A stretch of DNA of 64,000 nt from Siphonodentalium dalli (GCA_032622095.1 CP136062.1:142370351-142434350), one strand, 5' to 3'. Positions 46,130 through 53,402 are shown, counted from the stretch's first letter. Notes: a model not told the origin generated them from the letters alone. Translations and numbers: made by a program.

Positions 46130-47047
46130 TACTAGATTGACTTAGTCTGTCTTGTCTGTCCTTTGTGGCATATATCTCCACCATGGGTTATCAGAACTAA
46201 ATGAAATTTTGTAAGGTTTGCCATCCGTTCTAGAGTTATCCTTCTTAGTTCATCTGGTAATAGTGTTTTGTTTTGTCCGTTCAGTCATGGGTTATCAAAT
46301 CTGAATGAAATTTGGTAAGGAGGTTTATTGGGGGTATACCATCACCAGAGATGCAACTTCTTGATATCTTCTGGTATAGAACATGTACAATTGTAATTTT
46401 ATAGAGTCAGATCGGATGCATAAATTTTATAAAAGTCTGTTAAACAACTACTGTATCATCAACAAGTGCTTGTAAAAATGGATAGATTTCGTTCTTATTT
46501 TCATTATTAATAACTATCAACAATAAGGAGATTTCGCATTTAAAACAATTGTTATGTAAATACTGTTAAAAGTGGCATTACCGATCAAACTCCCATTAGA
46601 TAACAAAGTTTAATCAAAACTTGACTGTAAACACTGGAAACGGTCAGAAGCATTGAAAAATATTCTGAAAAACATTTAGACCAGTTTAGACTAAAATATT
46701 TTAACTTAATAAGCGATCAGTGATGTTTGCTGACAAATCACTCTAATGGTTTTGTTTACATAACAATGGTTTCAACATGCAAAATTTCAGTATTGGAGAA
46801 TTATCAATAATTAATAAAACAACAAAGTTCTTCATGTTGATGTGTTTACAGACCTATATATTTTTGTACATTTACCAACTGCGAGTGCCGTGGGGATAAA
46901 TATCTCAGTAATTAGCTCATTATTCTTCATACTTACTTCCAGAGTGGGAAGAGAGTTGGACAGGATCTTAATAAAAGCCTGATGGATGTGCTAAAAGTTG
47001 ATGATCGAGAAGGTGCAAGGAAACAGAAAGTTGGCTTCCTTAGGTGA
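18644..47047 (+). CDS. EXOSC7: EXOSC7 (RRP42) exosome ring subunit, complete nine-exon gene
   Basis: Coding exons are 18644-18700, 24028-24129, 27917-28011, 32995-33160, 35295-35365, 37935-38058, 41181-41239, 41875-41971 and 46943-47047. All introns are GT-AG and all phases match, giving 291 codons plus stop, equal to human EXOSC7. The product is an RNase PH-fold subunit of the six-membered ring of the RNA exosome (established for the family), which holds RNA for 3'-5' decay and processing in nucleus and cytoplasm; in animals the ring itself is not catalytic. Hallmark segments are GRGCEDYR, ETDVVSNSSGSARLRL, LVGIKADLG, SANATPEFEGRGGEDLG, LLECGGNLFDASSIAVKAAL and the C-terminal RKQKVGFLR. The introns total 27.5 kb and are filled with mobile elements and a satellite. 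No exon is interrupted. Confidence 0.97.
18701..19577. other. EXOSC7 intron 1, first part
   Basis: Unique-looking sequence. Between 19040 and 19240 there are repeated phrases around CGGTCGTAA / ACGCGGT and GTCGAGGTAA, suggesting a decayed short repeat, but nothing firm. Confidence 0.35.
19578..20085 (+). repeat. dispersed repeat R2, copy a
   Basis: About 500 bp from GTGTTTCCGGTGACCCGCCC to GGACATAGATTTTCTCAACAT, with a second copy at 47742-48130 of the same order and orientation, differing by small indels. No coding potential or clear ends. Confidence 0.7.
20740..21420. repeat. tandem array with poly-G / poly-C hairpins
   Basis: Roughly two and a half units starting TTTCTCGCCATTTCAT each carry a block of G, then GAGATACTCAGGCCTGG, then a block of C, able to fold into a hairpin. 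The G run at 20994-21020 has 27 bases. At 21300-21415 a related block has GGGGAGATACCCC palindromes. G-quadruplex or hairpin formation is likely. Confidence 0.75.
21430..22559. other. EXOSC7 intron 1, no clear feature
   Basis: Mostly unique AT-rich DNA. At 21885-21975 GCCGCC-containing phrases recur in altered form near 22570-22670, perhaps ends of a decayed element. Confidence 0.3.
22560..23040. repeat. CpG-richer block with an internal degenerate repeat
   Basis: GC-richer than its surroundings, with GAGCCGGCT and CAGCCACGAA phrases repeated. GGATGAAACTACTCA occurs at about 22919 and again at about 23029 in similar contexts. An open frame on the minus strand at 22630-22935 has no recognisable family. 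Possibly the remnant of a mobile element. Confidence 0.35.
23041..24027. other. EXOSC7 intron 1, end
   Basis: AT-rich DNA. At 23820-23925 GATTCGATTC-type simple repeats run up to GCAGGGCCCTAC, which looks like a decayed hAT end, but no partner end was found. Confidence 0.3.
24028..24129 (+). CDS. EXOSC7: EXOSC7 exon 2
   Basis: The exon codes 34 residues after a TTCAAG acceptor and includes DGRGCEDYR and METDVVS-type motifs of RNase PH-like subunits (here MEIETDVVSNSSGSARLRL). It ends in phase 0 before GTGGGT. Confidence 0.95.
24410..24801. mobile_element. TTAA MITE family A, copy 2
   Basis: The 392-bp element is flanked by TTAA at 24406-24409 and 24802-24805 and lies in the opposite orientation to the copy at 901-1291, to which it is highly similar. 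It has the same paired palindromes of about 69 bp. Located in EXOSC7 intron 2. Confidence 0.87.
24843..25310 (-). mobile_element. T2 tandem-unit element, inverted copy
   Basis: Opens with TTAGCTCACCTGAGACGAAG (terminal hairpin), then GTCCATCCATCCG-type tract, then units containing CATAACTCTTTCCCTCCATA and CAGATTTGTTCAAATG, the inverse of the T2 units elsewhere. The far end fades out near 25310. Confidence 0.78.
25680..26345. repeat. T5 tandem-unit array, about 150-bp units
   Basis: Begins with CCCCCTGTAACGAGTTATGG and a G tract followed by TATATAGG, then GTCCGTCGGGGCATCCG and about four units marked by AGATATTTAGTACCATGGGA and GATTATGAGGTCC. Same overall style as T1-T3 but unrelated sequence. 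An 18-base G tract follows at 26399-26416. Confidence 0.7.
26681..26858. mobile_element. TTAA MITE family C
   Basis: The 178-bp element has TTAA at 26677-26680 and 26859-26862 and ends CCCTTTCATGA / TCATGAAAGGG. It contains one palindrome of about 70 bp (26747-26816) whose arms GCCAATG(C/T)ATTCTCTTATAT match the palindromes in family A although the element ends differ. Confidence 0.83.
26868..26881. repeat. target-site duplication, left (L1-like LINE)
   Basis: GACCATCTCATCTT, repeated exactly at 27840-27853 on the other side of the LINE. Confidence 0.9.
26882..27839 (-). mobile_element. 5'-truncated L1/Tx1-like LINE
   Basis: 958 bp in minus orientation: a poly-A tail (T run from 26882), a 3' UTR of about 325 bp and the C-terminal part of a reverse-transcriptase ORF. 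A perfect 14-bp target duplication flanks it, so insertion is recent and occurred by target-primed reverse transcription. It sits in EXOSC7 intron 2, 77 bp from exon 3. Confidence 0.9.
27224..27839 (-). CDS. LINE ORF2 C-terminal fragment
   Basis: The frame is open to the 5' truncation point and ends LNLINDP-stop. The pattern W-SIY--TFKTTKNTKLQAFQF-INH-TLVTN followed by a Cys/His knuckle (CTLCGKENETIEHLLVTC) is the conserved C-terminal region of L1/Tx1-clade reverse transcriptases. The polymerase active site and endonuclease are absent. The apparent start codon at 27850 falls in flanking DNA, so no functional protein is expected. The ORF is intact over the part retained. Confidence 0.82.
27840..27853. 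repeat. target-site duplication, right (L1-like LINE)
   Basis: Exact copy of the 14 bases at 26868-26881. Confidence 0.9.
27917..28011 (+). CDS. EXOSC7: EXOSC7 exon 3
   Basis: The exon codes SNTEILVGIKADLG...LEFFVDC in the frame set by exon 2. The acceptor is TTTTCAG and the donor GTAAGT, splitting the Cys codon after two bases. An L1-like LINE ends 77 bp upstream of this exon and the 31-bp satellite begins 300 bp downstream. Confidence 0.96.
28311..30865. repeat. 31-bp minisatellite, 2,555 bp
   Basis: Tandem units of 31 bp (containing GTCCAGTCATCGCAGGCCTG and ATTAAGACATC) fill EXOSC7 intron 3. The length fits 81 full units plus two 22-bp truncated units. The truncated units (...GGCCGGAAG) start 1,076 bp apart, and other rare variants (TAGTCC, CAGTCTTCGC, AGTCATTGCA) recur at the same 1,076-bp spacing, so a block of about 1.08 kb was duplicated whole. 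A further set (CAGACCT, CGGTCATTGC) recurs at 1,107 bp, one unit more. No spacers, so not a CRISPR array. Confidence 0.97.
30866..31070 (+). repeat. dispersed repeat R3, copy a
   Basis: ACGGACATGGCCCATTCATG through CACAGAAGTTAAATAAACG has a diverged second copy at 48395-48620 in the same orientation. Non-coding. Confidence 0.6.
31600..32878 (-). mobile_element. 5'-truncated CR1-like LINE
   Basis: In minus orientation: reverse-transcriptase ORF, then a short 3' UTR with AAAGCGCCG...GAGCGCTATACAAAT and a (ATTGT)n tail at 31603-31622, typical of CR1/L2-group elements. The 5' end is cut within the polymerase domain. Located in EXOSC7 intron 3, about 115 bp before exon 4. Confidence 0.88.
31727..32861 (-). 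pseudogene. CR1-like reverse transcriptase, frameshifted
   Basis: The upstream frame (31908-32861) has LLDLSAAIDAVRHDILLDTL, GVPQGSCLGPVLFLFYISKL and the catalytic GYADDTQIYF. The rest continues in another frame (31727-31933) with KQKTFGDRAFSFAVPQLWNS to the end of the ORF. One frameshift near 31930 separates them; the endonuclease and N-terminal polymerase are missing. Non-functional remnant; the catalytic aspartates themselves are kept. Confidence 0.88.
32995..33160 (+). CDS. EXOSC7: EXOSC7 exon 4
   Basis: The exon codes SANATPEFEGRGGEDLG through CWILYIDVV; the phase joins exon 3. The donor is GTGAGA. The last part of this exon together with its donor is repeated in tandem just downstream (see 33132-33319). 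A CR1-like LINE lies about 115 bp upstream. Confidence 0.96.
33132..33319 (+). repeat. tandem copies of the exon 4 splice-donor region
   Basis: Four units of 48-49 bp start at 33132, 33181, 33230 and 33278. The first comprises the last 29 bases of EXOSC7 exon 4 plus 20 bases of intron, including the GTGAGA donor. The three downstream copies each keep a GTGAGA (33210, 33258, 33310). Confidence 0.9.
33323..33652 (-). repeat. dispersed repeat R1, copy b
   Basis: Inverted copy of the repeat at 10017-10383. Its right end abuts the TTAA that is also the left target of MITE B copy 2. Confidence 0.75.
33657..33901. mobile_element. TTAA MITE family B, copy 2
   Basis: TTAA at 33653-33656 and 33902-33905; ends CTCTTTCTTTACTAAAC and GTTTAGTATAGAAAGGA. 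Contains the family hairpin TTCAGATAATAAGT...ACTTATTATCTGAA. Confidence 0.8.
34230..34698. repeat. nested foldback element
   Basis: Outer arms (GGTGGGGAATCACGTGGTTT... and ...AACCACATGATTCCCCACC) pair over about 58 bp with mismatches. An inner pair CTGACCAAAGTTG / CAACTTTGGTCA lies at 34409-34492. Possibly a decayed MITE; no target duplication defined. Confidence 0.6.
35295..35365 (+). CDS. EXOSC7: EXOSC7 exon 5
   Basis: The exon codes LLECGGNLFDASSIAVKAAL and HNT plus two bases. The acceptor is TTTTCCAG and the donor GTAAGA. This is the most conserved helix of the family. Confidence 0.96.
35366..36449. other. EXOSC7 intron 5, no clear feature
   Basis: The GGGCCGTAAATCACC / CTCGAGGGTAACATTG region near 35560-35610 resembles the foldback at 36450 in style, but no full element could be bounded. 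Confidence 0.3.
36450..36616. repeat. 167-bp palindromic foldback
   Basis: Arms of about 77 bp, nearly perfect (GATAACAATATACAGTTATC and inverse at the ends), with a loop around TGGCGGCCCTCG. A decayed relative sits at 37545-37625 (GAGACATGGAGATTTGTCACC...GGGCGACAAATC). Confidence 0.8.
36617..37934. other. EXOSC7 intron 5, remainder
   Basis: Apart from the GGGCGACAAATC-type foldback relative at 37545-37625, I see no feature. Confidence 0.35.
37935..38058 (+). CDS. EXOSC7: EXOSC7 exon 6
   Basis: The exon codes IPTVTVTDEDDGNKEISVPD and continues to CITTLNK. The acceptor is TTTCTGCAG and the donor GTATGT. Phases match both neighbouring exons. Confidence 0.95.
38059..39102. other. EXOSC7 intron 6, no clear feature
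   Basis: AT-rich DNA without repeats shared elsewhere in the window. The reading frames are short and unconvincing. Confidence 0.35.
39103..39347 (+). repeat. 123-bp tandem duplication
   Basis: TACCAGGATTTTCACTA starts at 39103 and 39226. Both copies run through TTTTCAGAAGCTTTGG and AACCCATGAAAAG-type text to GACAAACA. The hAT-like element inserted just after the second copy. Confidence 0.8.
39356..40675. mobile_element. 1.32-kb hAT-like non-autonomous element
   Basis: Ends are TAGAGCTGAAACGGTT and its inverse; an 8-bp duplication ATAATTTT flanks it at 39348-39355 and 40676-40683, as expected for hAT transposases. Subterminal ACCGGTTAACC-type repeats occur at both ends. No transposase frame is present. 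A TTTCGGTTTCGG tract near 39915-39960 may be a nested insertion. Located in EXOSC7 intron 6. Confidence 0.85.
40684..41180. other. EXOSC7 intron 6, end
   Basis: Non-coding AT-rich sequence leading to the exon 7 acceptor. Nothing specific was seen. Confidence 0.35.
41181..41239 (+). CDS. EXOSC7: EXOSC7 exon 7
   Basis: The exon codes IGHNHVVDASQKEEDCSLA plus two bases of an Arg codon. The acceptor is CTTTCAG and the donor GTATAT. HVVDAS-QEE-CSLA is typical of EXOSC7. Confidence 0.95.
41875..41971 (+). CDS. EXOSC7: EXOSC7 exon 8
   Basis: The exon codes LMMGVTQEGSICAMKVEGSG and then SLDPESIYAMIE. The acceptor is TTGACAG and the donor GTAAAA. Confidence 0.95.
42048..42131. repeat. short dispersed repeat, copy 2
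   Basis: Second copy of the roughly 80-bp repeat at 5141-5225, immediately before a T2 element. Confidence 0.6.
42150..42695 (+). mobile_element. T2 tandem-unit element
   Basis: Units with GAGTTATGGCCCTGGCTTCG and CACCAAATATGAACCCAT lead into GGACAGACGATGGACGGACG, GTGATGACTATAGCTCC and a short terminal hairpin CTCCGCCGGAG. Highly similar in order to 16595-17137. Confidence 0.78.
42720..43130 (+). mobile_element. T2-related element, second copy in series
   Basis: Further T2-type units (ACCCCAGTCACCGAAGGACC, GAGTTATGGCCCTGACTTC) end in a GATGGACGGATAG tract. It follows directly after the T2 element at 42150. Confidence 0.65.
43140..44885 (+). repeat. T6 large tandem repeat, two full units and one partial
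   Basis: Unit 1 is about 43140-43690, unit 2 about 43691-44340, and a partial unit about 44740-44885. Shared order: AATCCAATATA-CCCCCC tract, TGAACATAGTGTCTGACA-type text, CAGAATGAGGTCCC, CACCTCAATTATGCATTTTA, then GTGTATTTGGTGATGCTAG and TTCACC-TCTGGGGACCTC. The block at 43291-43381 forms a hairpin from inverted CAGAATGAGGTCCCC arms. A C tract of 21 bases lies at 43710-43730. Confidence 0.75.
43951..44188 (+). repeat. 120-bp tandem duplication
   Basis: GAAGTCCTACAGTTGAAGTT starts at 43951 and 44071 and the two copies are essentially identical apart from one A in a homopolymer. Very recent duplication inside T6 unit 2. Confidence 0.93.
45380..45875 (+). mobile_element. T2 tandem-unit element
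   Basis: About three units (TATGTCCCTGGCTCTGCCCC, GACCCAGTGACC, CATTTGAACAAATCTGAA) end in GTGATGACTATAGCTCCACC and GGAGACT. Confidence 0.75.
46095..46126 (+). repeat. poly-G tract, 32 bases
   Basis: Preceded by GGGT and followed by TTATACTAGATTGAC, then a CTGTCTTGTCTGTCC-type tract and two short units with GGTTATCAGAACTAAATGAA, so it marks the end of another tandem-unit repeat. Confidence 0.9.
46127..46942. other. EXOSC7 intron 8, end
   Basis: Two diverged units (about 46180-46320) follow the poly-G tract. The remainder is AT-rich with no feature seen. Confidence 0.35.
46943..47047 (+). CDS. EXOSC7: EXOSC7 exon 9 (terminal coding exon)
   Basis: The exon codes SGKRVGQDLNKSLMDVLKVD and ends in RKQKVGFLR followed by TGA, matching the vertebrate C-terminus (KRQKVGFLG). 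The acceptor is CTTCCAG. Confidence 0.96.
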   Translation, partial: SGKRVGQDLNKSLMDVLKVDDREGARKQKVGFLR

Positions 47048-47557
47048 CACAGATACCCCTCTAACAATCTGGGAATCTCATTGAATGTCACAAAATGTGG
47101 GAAAAGAGGATTCTGCCATCATATCAGATTGATACTCAACTGAGAGGAATATTATGCTTCAACTTCTCATTGATAGAATGAGTAGTCTATCGAGTTTAGC
47201 AAAATCTTGACAAATAAACTACTGAGTTATAAACAGGCATATTGAATCATTCATATGCTTGGTCTTCCGATTGTTTTCCATACCTCTATCAGACTGTATA
47301 TGTATTATCATAGGCTGAACTGTCAAACATCACCAATCATGGCATTGGATTCTATTTGTTATATCTCATTTTAAGACAGTTACCATTTATCAGACCACAT
47401 CTGAATGTGAATAGTCTGTGTTTGTTATTCTGTTACTCAATGTAAACTGAATTAAACACTTATATGTCAGATGAACTAATAAATTTGTTTCTGTATGAGA
47501 TGAAAGACTTACAATCACTCCCTTTTGTAATATTACCTGATCCTGTTATGCATATCT
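47048..47557 (+). other. EXOSC7 3' UTR and probable polyadenylation sites
   Basis: AATAAA hexamers occur at 47213-47218 and 47478-47483, 166 and 431 bp after the stop codon. Either could terminate EXOSC7 transcripts. A TTAA-flanked MITE begins at 47562, just beyond the second. Confidence 0.5.
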
Positions 47558-47561
47558 TTAA

Positions 47562-47690
47562 CCCTTTCTTTACTAAATACTGTTGACAAGTATTATTTCT
47601 CTTAGGAAATGTTCAGATAATAAGTTCAACAAACTGCAGGATTAAACTTATTATCTGAACATCATTTACTGGGAATGAGTTGAAACAAGC
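47562..47690. mobile_element. TTAA MITE family B, copy 3 (truncated)
   Basis: TTAA at 47558-47561 and CCCTTTCTTTACTAAATAC at the left, then the family hairpin (GTTCAGATAATAAGTTCAAC and its inverse). The right end fades at GAATGAGTTGAAAC with no GGGTTAA. Confidence 0.7.
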
Positions 47691-47741
47691 GATTCAAAGG
47701 AAATAGCTTATTTGTTTAAAATAGGCCTCTTCATAACATTA

Positions 47742-48130
47742 TAAGGCCAAAAAAAAGACCTGTGTTTCCGGTGACCCGCCCGCCCCTATATCGGAGCCCT
47801 CAACAGTTTTCATTTTGCAAAATTAGTACGCATCCGGTTTTATTATCGTGCCACCTGGAAAAATTCCATGTTCAATTAATTTAAATTTTAATTCAATGAG
47901 TCATTAGCATAATTCAGTTAATTAACACTATAAATATTGCTCACAAGATACATCAAACATCCAAAAATGGGAATTTCATCGCAAAATAACGGACTACCAC
48001 CGTAGTACCGTTACTTCGAAAATACGGAACATGATATTGGTTAAAATAATTTAAATGAGTTTTGGACATAGACTTTCTCAACATTACCTAGATAAATAAG
48101 AAGAGTGATAGGTAGCCATTAAAAGATGTA
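47742..48130 (+). repeat. dispersed repeat R2, copy b
   Basis: Matches 19578-20085 from GTGTTTCCGGTGACCCGCCC to GACATAGACTTTCTCAACAT, with several deletions. Confidence 0.7.
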
Positions 48131-48394
48131 ACACTAGTATGAATGCAAACATTGAGCATTTGTGGGAGGGTGGTGATTTTTTAAGCAGGTTGAATATTTT
48201 TCACAAACTCATGCTTTCACACAGCATGCTTTCACACAGCATGCTATTATGGGATAGCCACTGCAATATGGAGTGAACTGTAAATACTCACTTATATCAA
48301 GATCATATTTAGGACTGTTAATTTGAATATAATAGTGTTAACTAGTAATAGCAACATGACATAACAGCCTTCCTGACTATTAATTTAACACAGT

Positions 48395-48620
48395 TGTTTT
48401 TAAACGCACATGGCTCATTCAAGCTTCCAAATTTTGTCTACATAATTTTGGAAGGAAGTATAAGATAGATTGACAAATAAACGAAATATCAACATACTAG
48501 TAACACCTGCATATATGCTATAAAGTATTTTTAACGGCTACATAACAAATATTGTCCATGGCCATAGCCATTTTCCAGCTGTTTTCAATTTTTCCCACAG
48601 AAGTGACTAGCAAGGAATGC
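48395..48620 (+). repeat. dispersed repeat R3, copy b
   Basis: Diverged copy of 30866-31070 (ACGCACATGGCTCATTCAAG ... CCCACAGAAGTGACTAGC). Confidence 0.55.
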
Positions 48621-50099
48621 TCTATTCTGTTCAATAAAACAATAAATTACACTATATTCTAATAGAATCTACTTAGTTTTATTATTGTATAGTCAATTAC
48701 AAACAAGGAGAAGTAGGCTTGGGGGTGGCATTCATATTTATTTTGAGAAAAGTTGAAAATAAAATGAAAAAATAAATTAAATGAAAAGCCCCTATTTTTT
48801 TCTTGCACGTCACCATAAACACAGGTATATTTTTGTTTGGCCTAATTCAATACTAAAATCTCATACTAACTATTTATTTGCCACCTTTACTATTATCTTA
48901 TTAATGTAATGCATACATATGGCTTCTATATTATAATTATTGATTGTGGTGATCAATATCCTTGGGTGTGTCCAATATGGGGCGAGTTTGTATGGTGGTA
49001 AGTAAGGTGCTGTGTATTGCAATACATCTTTATTAAAGACTGGCGGATAAAACTCTAATCTGTGTAATGTACATGTAATTAATTCACAAATTGGCATGGT
49101 TGTTGCCTTATTGGAATGACATTTGGTCCACCTTGGATAAGAAGGATCCAGTCTGTATTTGACCACAATTGGTTTACCACCCAAATTGACCCAATACTTT
49201 TACTTTCGATTGTTTTAATTACCTTAAACAGTAAGATGTTGAATTACTGAAGATATAGTTGACCAGTAATAACATATTGATAAAACATAGTTTATTTGGA
49301 ATGATCAAAATGTATATCAGGTCATTGAACAGTTGTAATTATAACATGGTTTGCTTGGCCACGGGGGTAAACAAATCATGTAATCGACTAATCGTAGTTC
49401 TAATTTTGCGGTATTGCTATTATTAGACCGGGGAAAATCCCATGTGTTTCAGTTTTGAGTGACTTGACAATTTAGTGTTATACCTCTTGAGTCGTATTGC
49501 CGCATCAAAATCAATGACCGTGTGGTGATCTAATTTCCCCAGCAAAAGTTCAAAGAGGCATAATAAATACCACAAACACGGCCGCATTTGTGGGTAGCCA
49601 ACAGTCATCAATAATTATTAAATGGTTATTCTATCACAATTGCCCAAATATCAGTATATTATTATATATAAGTGTATGTCAAGTCATTGTCGGCACACGC
49701 AATGCCACACATACTGAACATTGGTCGACCGTGATCACCGATATGCGAGGAATATTCTCTGACCGAGGTGAGTGGGTAGGAGCTCACCTTAAAAATTGTT
49801 TAGGTCAAACAAGGCACATGAGCAATTGCTCGCCTCTTATGAAGAAAAAACATTTGAGAACATAGTTTCCCCAAGACAAACAGCCTCATTCCGTGGCCAT
49901 CGGTATTATTATCCAATGACCATCGATACTTTAGTCGCCGCGAATAATTACTATCTCCACAAATAGACCATCTTATATTTGGATTTATGTTGTATGGCTT
50001 ACTAACACGTATTTACCGCAGATCTGCAGCGCAGTTCTGTGATGGTAAAGGTGAGAAGGATAGATATGATCACAGACTGTGAAGCTTAGACAGATATGG
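48621..50099. other. intergenic, no confirmed gene
   Basis: Two open stretches on the minus strand (48870-49190 with YWVNLGGKPIVVKYRLD-type residues, and 49423-49611) and one on the plus strand (49680-49770, ending near a GTGAGT) look slightly more protein-like than background, but I recognise no family and cannot build a gene from them. Confidence 0.3.
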
Positions 50100-50445
50100 C
50101 CCAAGACCCCTGGACCGATGTCAACCAAATTTGGTGTGGCTACTTAGGGATACCCCAGCAGATGTTATTTTAAGGGGGTTCATTTTTTTTCTTCAAAATT
50201 TTGATTTCAAACAAATATTCATTTGTCTGTTATTTTTGTTTTGTTGTTAAATTGAGCAATTAATTCAATCTACACCAAAAAGAGATCAAATATTTTTTTT
50301 TAATCAAAATTAAAAAACAGTTTTTAAATCAAATTTTTTTTAAACTCAACGCATTTATAACATCTGCCAAGTCACCACACCAAATTTCGTTGAAATCGTT
50401 CAGGGGTTGGCAGGGTCTGGGAGAAAAATTGAGCACAGACATATA
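50100..50445. repeat. diverged tandem-unit fragment
   Basis: TCAACCAAATTTGGTGTGGC and CACCAAATTTCGTTGAAATC flank an A/T-rich centre. The phrases resemble tandem-unit elements at the window start and elsewhere; boundaries are uncertain. Confidence 0.4.
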
Positions 50446-50663
50446 ATGAAACCATTCGTGGGTTGTTCATAGGGTTCTGGTATTTTGACGTGAAATTCGT
50501 AAGCAAACTCTGAATGCCTTCATTTCACTTCAATTCACGGCGTAAAAATTGATGTCGGCAATTTGCCAAGAGTTCCCGCTTAAATAATTCCCGCTGCGTT
50601 GAGTGGAATGAGGCCGATTCGTCTTGGTGCAGGGGGTACTGTATATCTTTAAAAATAGTTTAA

Positions 50664-51784
50664 CTCTTTCACTGCCGGTCGCGACTTGAGTCGAATTACC
50701 CATACACTGCCGATCGCGACTTGAGTCGAATCCTGACACCTTCGAACCGTAACATCAATCCATGGGAAGTAACTCTATATTACTCTGTGAAAACAGTGTA
50801 TGTGATGTAATCAATTTTGTACCGAGAAACTCCCGGTTTATTTTTTTATATTTCGGGATGTCGGTCATCTTGTTTTGTGATTAAGTGGTTGTGGTCACGT
50901 GACCCTCCTGGTATGGGAGGTATTTTCCATTCCACAGAGACCAATACCTACCTGCATACCAAGTTTCAGGAATATACCTCTGCATATACAAAAGTTATTG
51001 CGAAATACCCAATAATATATGTATTTAGCAGAAATATACTAACTTGTTTTCGGTTCTCAATACTAACACCAACTTACATAGCAAATTTCGTCAAAATATC
51101 TCTGCAGATACAAAAGTTATTGAGAAATAATGAATTTTCCTTATATTTCGGTGTGGTGGCCATCTTGTTTTGAGATCAGGTGGTCACGGTCTCGTGACCC
51201 TCATGTGGTCACGGTCTCGTGACCCAGGCAGACTGAGAAGTGCTTTCAATTCGCAAGTCCAATATCTAACTGTGCACCAAGTTTCACGAACAAAAAGTTA
51301 TTGAGAAATACCCAATCAATATGTATTTAGCAGCAATATACTAACATCTTATATTTCGTGATGGTGGCCATCTTGTTTTGTAGTCACATGATCGTGGTCA
51401 CGTGAAATGTGACACTGGCGGACTAGAACATATTTTCTATTCCCAATACTGATACCTACTTACAGACCAACTTTCATTAAAATATCTCTAGAAATACAAA
51501 AGTTATTGAGAAATACTGAAATTTTCTTATATTTTGGGGTGGTGGCCATCTTGTTTGTGGTCACGTGATCGTGGTCACGTGACAATGGTGGACTGGGGCG
51601 TGTTTTCGATTCCCCAGACCAATACCTACATGCATACCAAGTTTCATGAAAATAGTTTGGCAGATACAAAAGTTATTGAGAAATACCCAATCCATATGTA
51701 TTTAGCAGCAATATGCTACATGTATATGTATAGTATGCTTGGCCGTAGCAGACCTGTCTGTGGTGCTGCATGGCAGTGAAAGAG
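50664..51784. mobile_element. TTAA element family D, 1.12 kb
   Basis: TTAA at 50660-50663 and 51785-51788; ends CTCTTTCACTGCC and GGCAGTGAAAGAG. Near the left end GCGACTTGAGTCGAAT occurs twice, 34 bp apart. The interior is four irregular units with GGTGGCCATCTTGTTTTG and TGGTCACGTGA(CC). No transposase. Open frames here follow the repeats. Confidence 0.78.
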
Positions 51785-51788
51785 TTAA

Positions 51789-52150
51789 TAACATCTGTGT
51801 TGGATGCTGCAAAGTTCCCATAACAAAAATGGCTCTTCCTATTGTTTTGCAACAACCAGAGCAGTTACTAAGTTATTTAACACTCCCATGACTGGAGCTT
51901 CTTGAAATTTTGCGAAAACCCTGTGCCAATGCATTTGTAAATAATTAGTTAAAAAGAAAAAAATAATAATGGGTTTCTGAGGTGTTTCTTTTGGGAATGG
52001 TGGTCATCCCAATCGCTCCATATGCTGTCCGAATGCTTGTTATTAACATGAAGCATTGTTCAAGAGTAATCTCCTAAATAGGTGGACAGTCCAATGTGAA
52101 TACCCAGTACTGTTCTTTAAATGGTAAAATAAGCAGGAATATAATAATTA
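51789..52150. other. intergenic, no clear feature
   Basis: A fragment CCCTGTGCCAATGCATTTG at about 51920 matches the palindrome arm edge of MITE family A. Otherwise nothing was seen. Confidence 0.35.
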
Positions 52151-52154
52151 AAAA

Positions 52155-53200
52155 CAAGAGGTGGCATCAGAGATGCTGTGTCTCGTATTCGGTGGATTAC
52201 CGCCGGTGGCTACCGCCAATTGGTGTGCATCAGTATCGGTAGACTAATTAATAGGTAAAATCGAAAAATGACTAATTAAGGGCCATAACTCCATCAAATT
52301 TTATCGGGCCAGGCTGGTTTTCGAACTCATCCGAAATATTCTTGGCAAGTATGTCTATTCCAAATTTTAAACAAATCGGAGGACGTTTGTTGAAGTTATC
52401 GCGCTAACGAGCTAAAAATTCACGAAAAATGACTTAATTAAGGGCCATAACTCTATCAAATTTTATTGGGCCAGGCTGGTTTTCGAACTCGTCCAGGATA
52501 TTATTGGAAGACACTTTAATATACCAAATTTTAGTTGAATCGGATGACGTTTGTCGAAGTTATCGCGCTAACGAGCTCAAAATTCGTACAAAATGACTAC
52601 TTAAGGACCATAACTCTATCAAATTTTATCGGACCGGGCCGGTTTTCTAACTTGTCCGAGGTATTCTTGGGAGACACCTATATATCAAAATTTCAATCAA
52701 ATAGGATGATGTTTGTTAAATTATCGCGCTAACGAGCTGAAAATTTGTGAAAAAATGACTAATTAAGGACCATAACTCTATCAAATTTTATCGGACCAGG
52801 CCGGTTTTTGAACTCGTCCGAGATATTCTTGGGAGACACCTATATACCAAATTTCAATCAAATCGGATAACGTTTGTTGAAGTTATCGCGCTAACGAGCT
52901 GAAAATTCGTGAAAAATGACTAATTAAGGGCCATAACTCTATCAAATTTTATCGGACCAGGCCGGTTTTCGAACTCGTCCGAGATATTCTTGGGAGACAC
53001 CTATATCCAAATTTCAATCGAATCAGATAACGTTTGTTGAAGTTGTCGCGCTAACGAGCCTAAAATCACTGAAAAATGGCAAAGGGCCATAACTCTGTAA
53101 TAAATGTGCGGACGAACCTGATTTTTTGTCTGCAGCTTACATGCTTATGTACTCACACCGCCCGCCAGTCCGCTGCCCGCCCGCCCGTCCCTCATCAAAC
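52155..53200 (+). mobile_element. T3 tandem-unit element, about 160-bp units
   Basis: Opens AACAAGAGGTGGCATCAGAG, then about six units (marker AAGGGCCATAACTCTATCAA and GTTATCGCGCTAACGAGCT) at 156-164 bp spacing, and closes with a CCGCCCGCCAGTCCG tract. Similar openings and GC-rich tails are common in molluscan repeats (from general knowledge). Confidence 0.8.
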
Positions 53201-53402
53201 TTTGAAAAAAAACTCGACTAATAACATTAACTGTTTAAGTTAAATTTATTTGTTGCATCTAACAATCATTTCATAATTATTTAATGTAACAATAAATTCA
53301 TATTACTGTATCTAACAATTGTTTCATAATCAGTGACTGGTGAAATATTTAAAAAACATTTGGAAAAAAGTTCACTAAAATGCATATTCATATACGTGTT
53401 AT

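Noticed and set aside
50817-51173. 118-residue frame and the neighbouring 51534-51779 frame
   Set aside because: Both follow the repeating units of TTAA element D, so they are repeat-derived.
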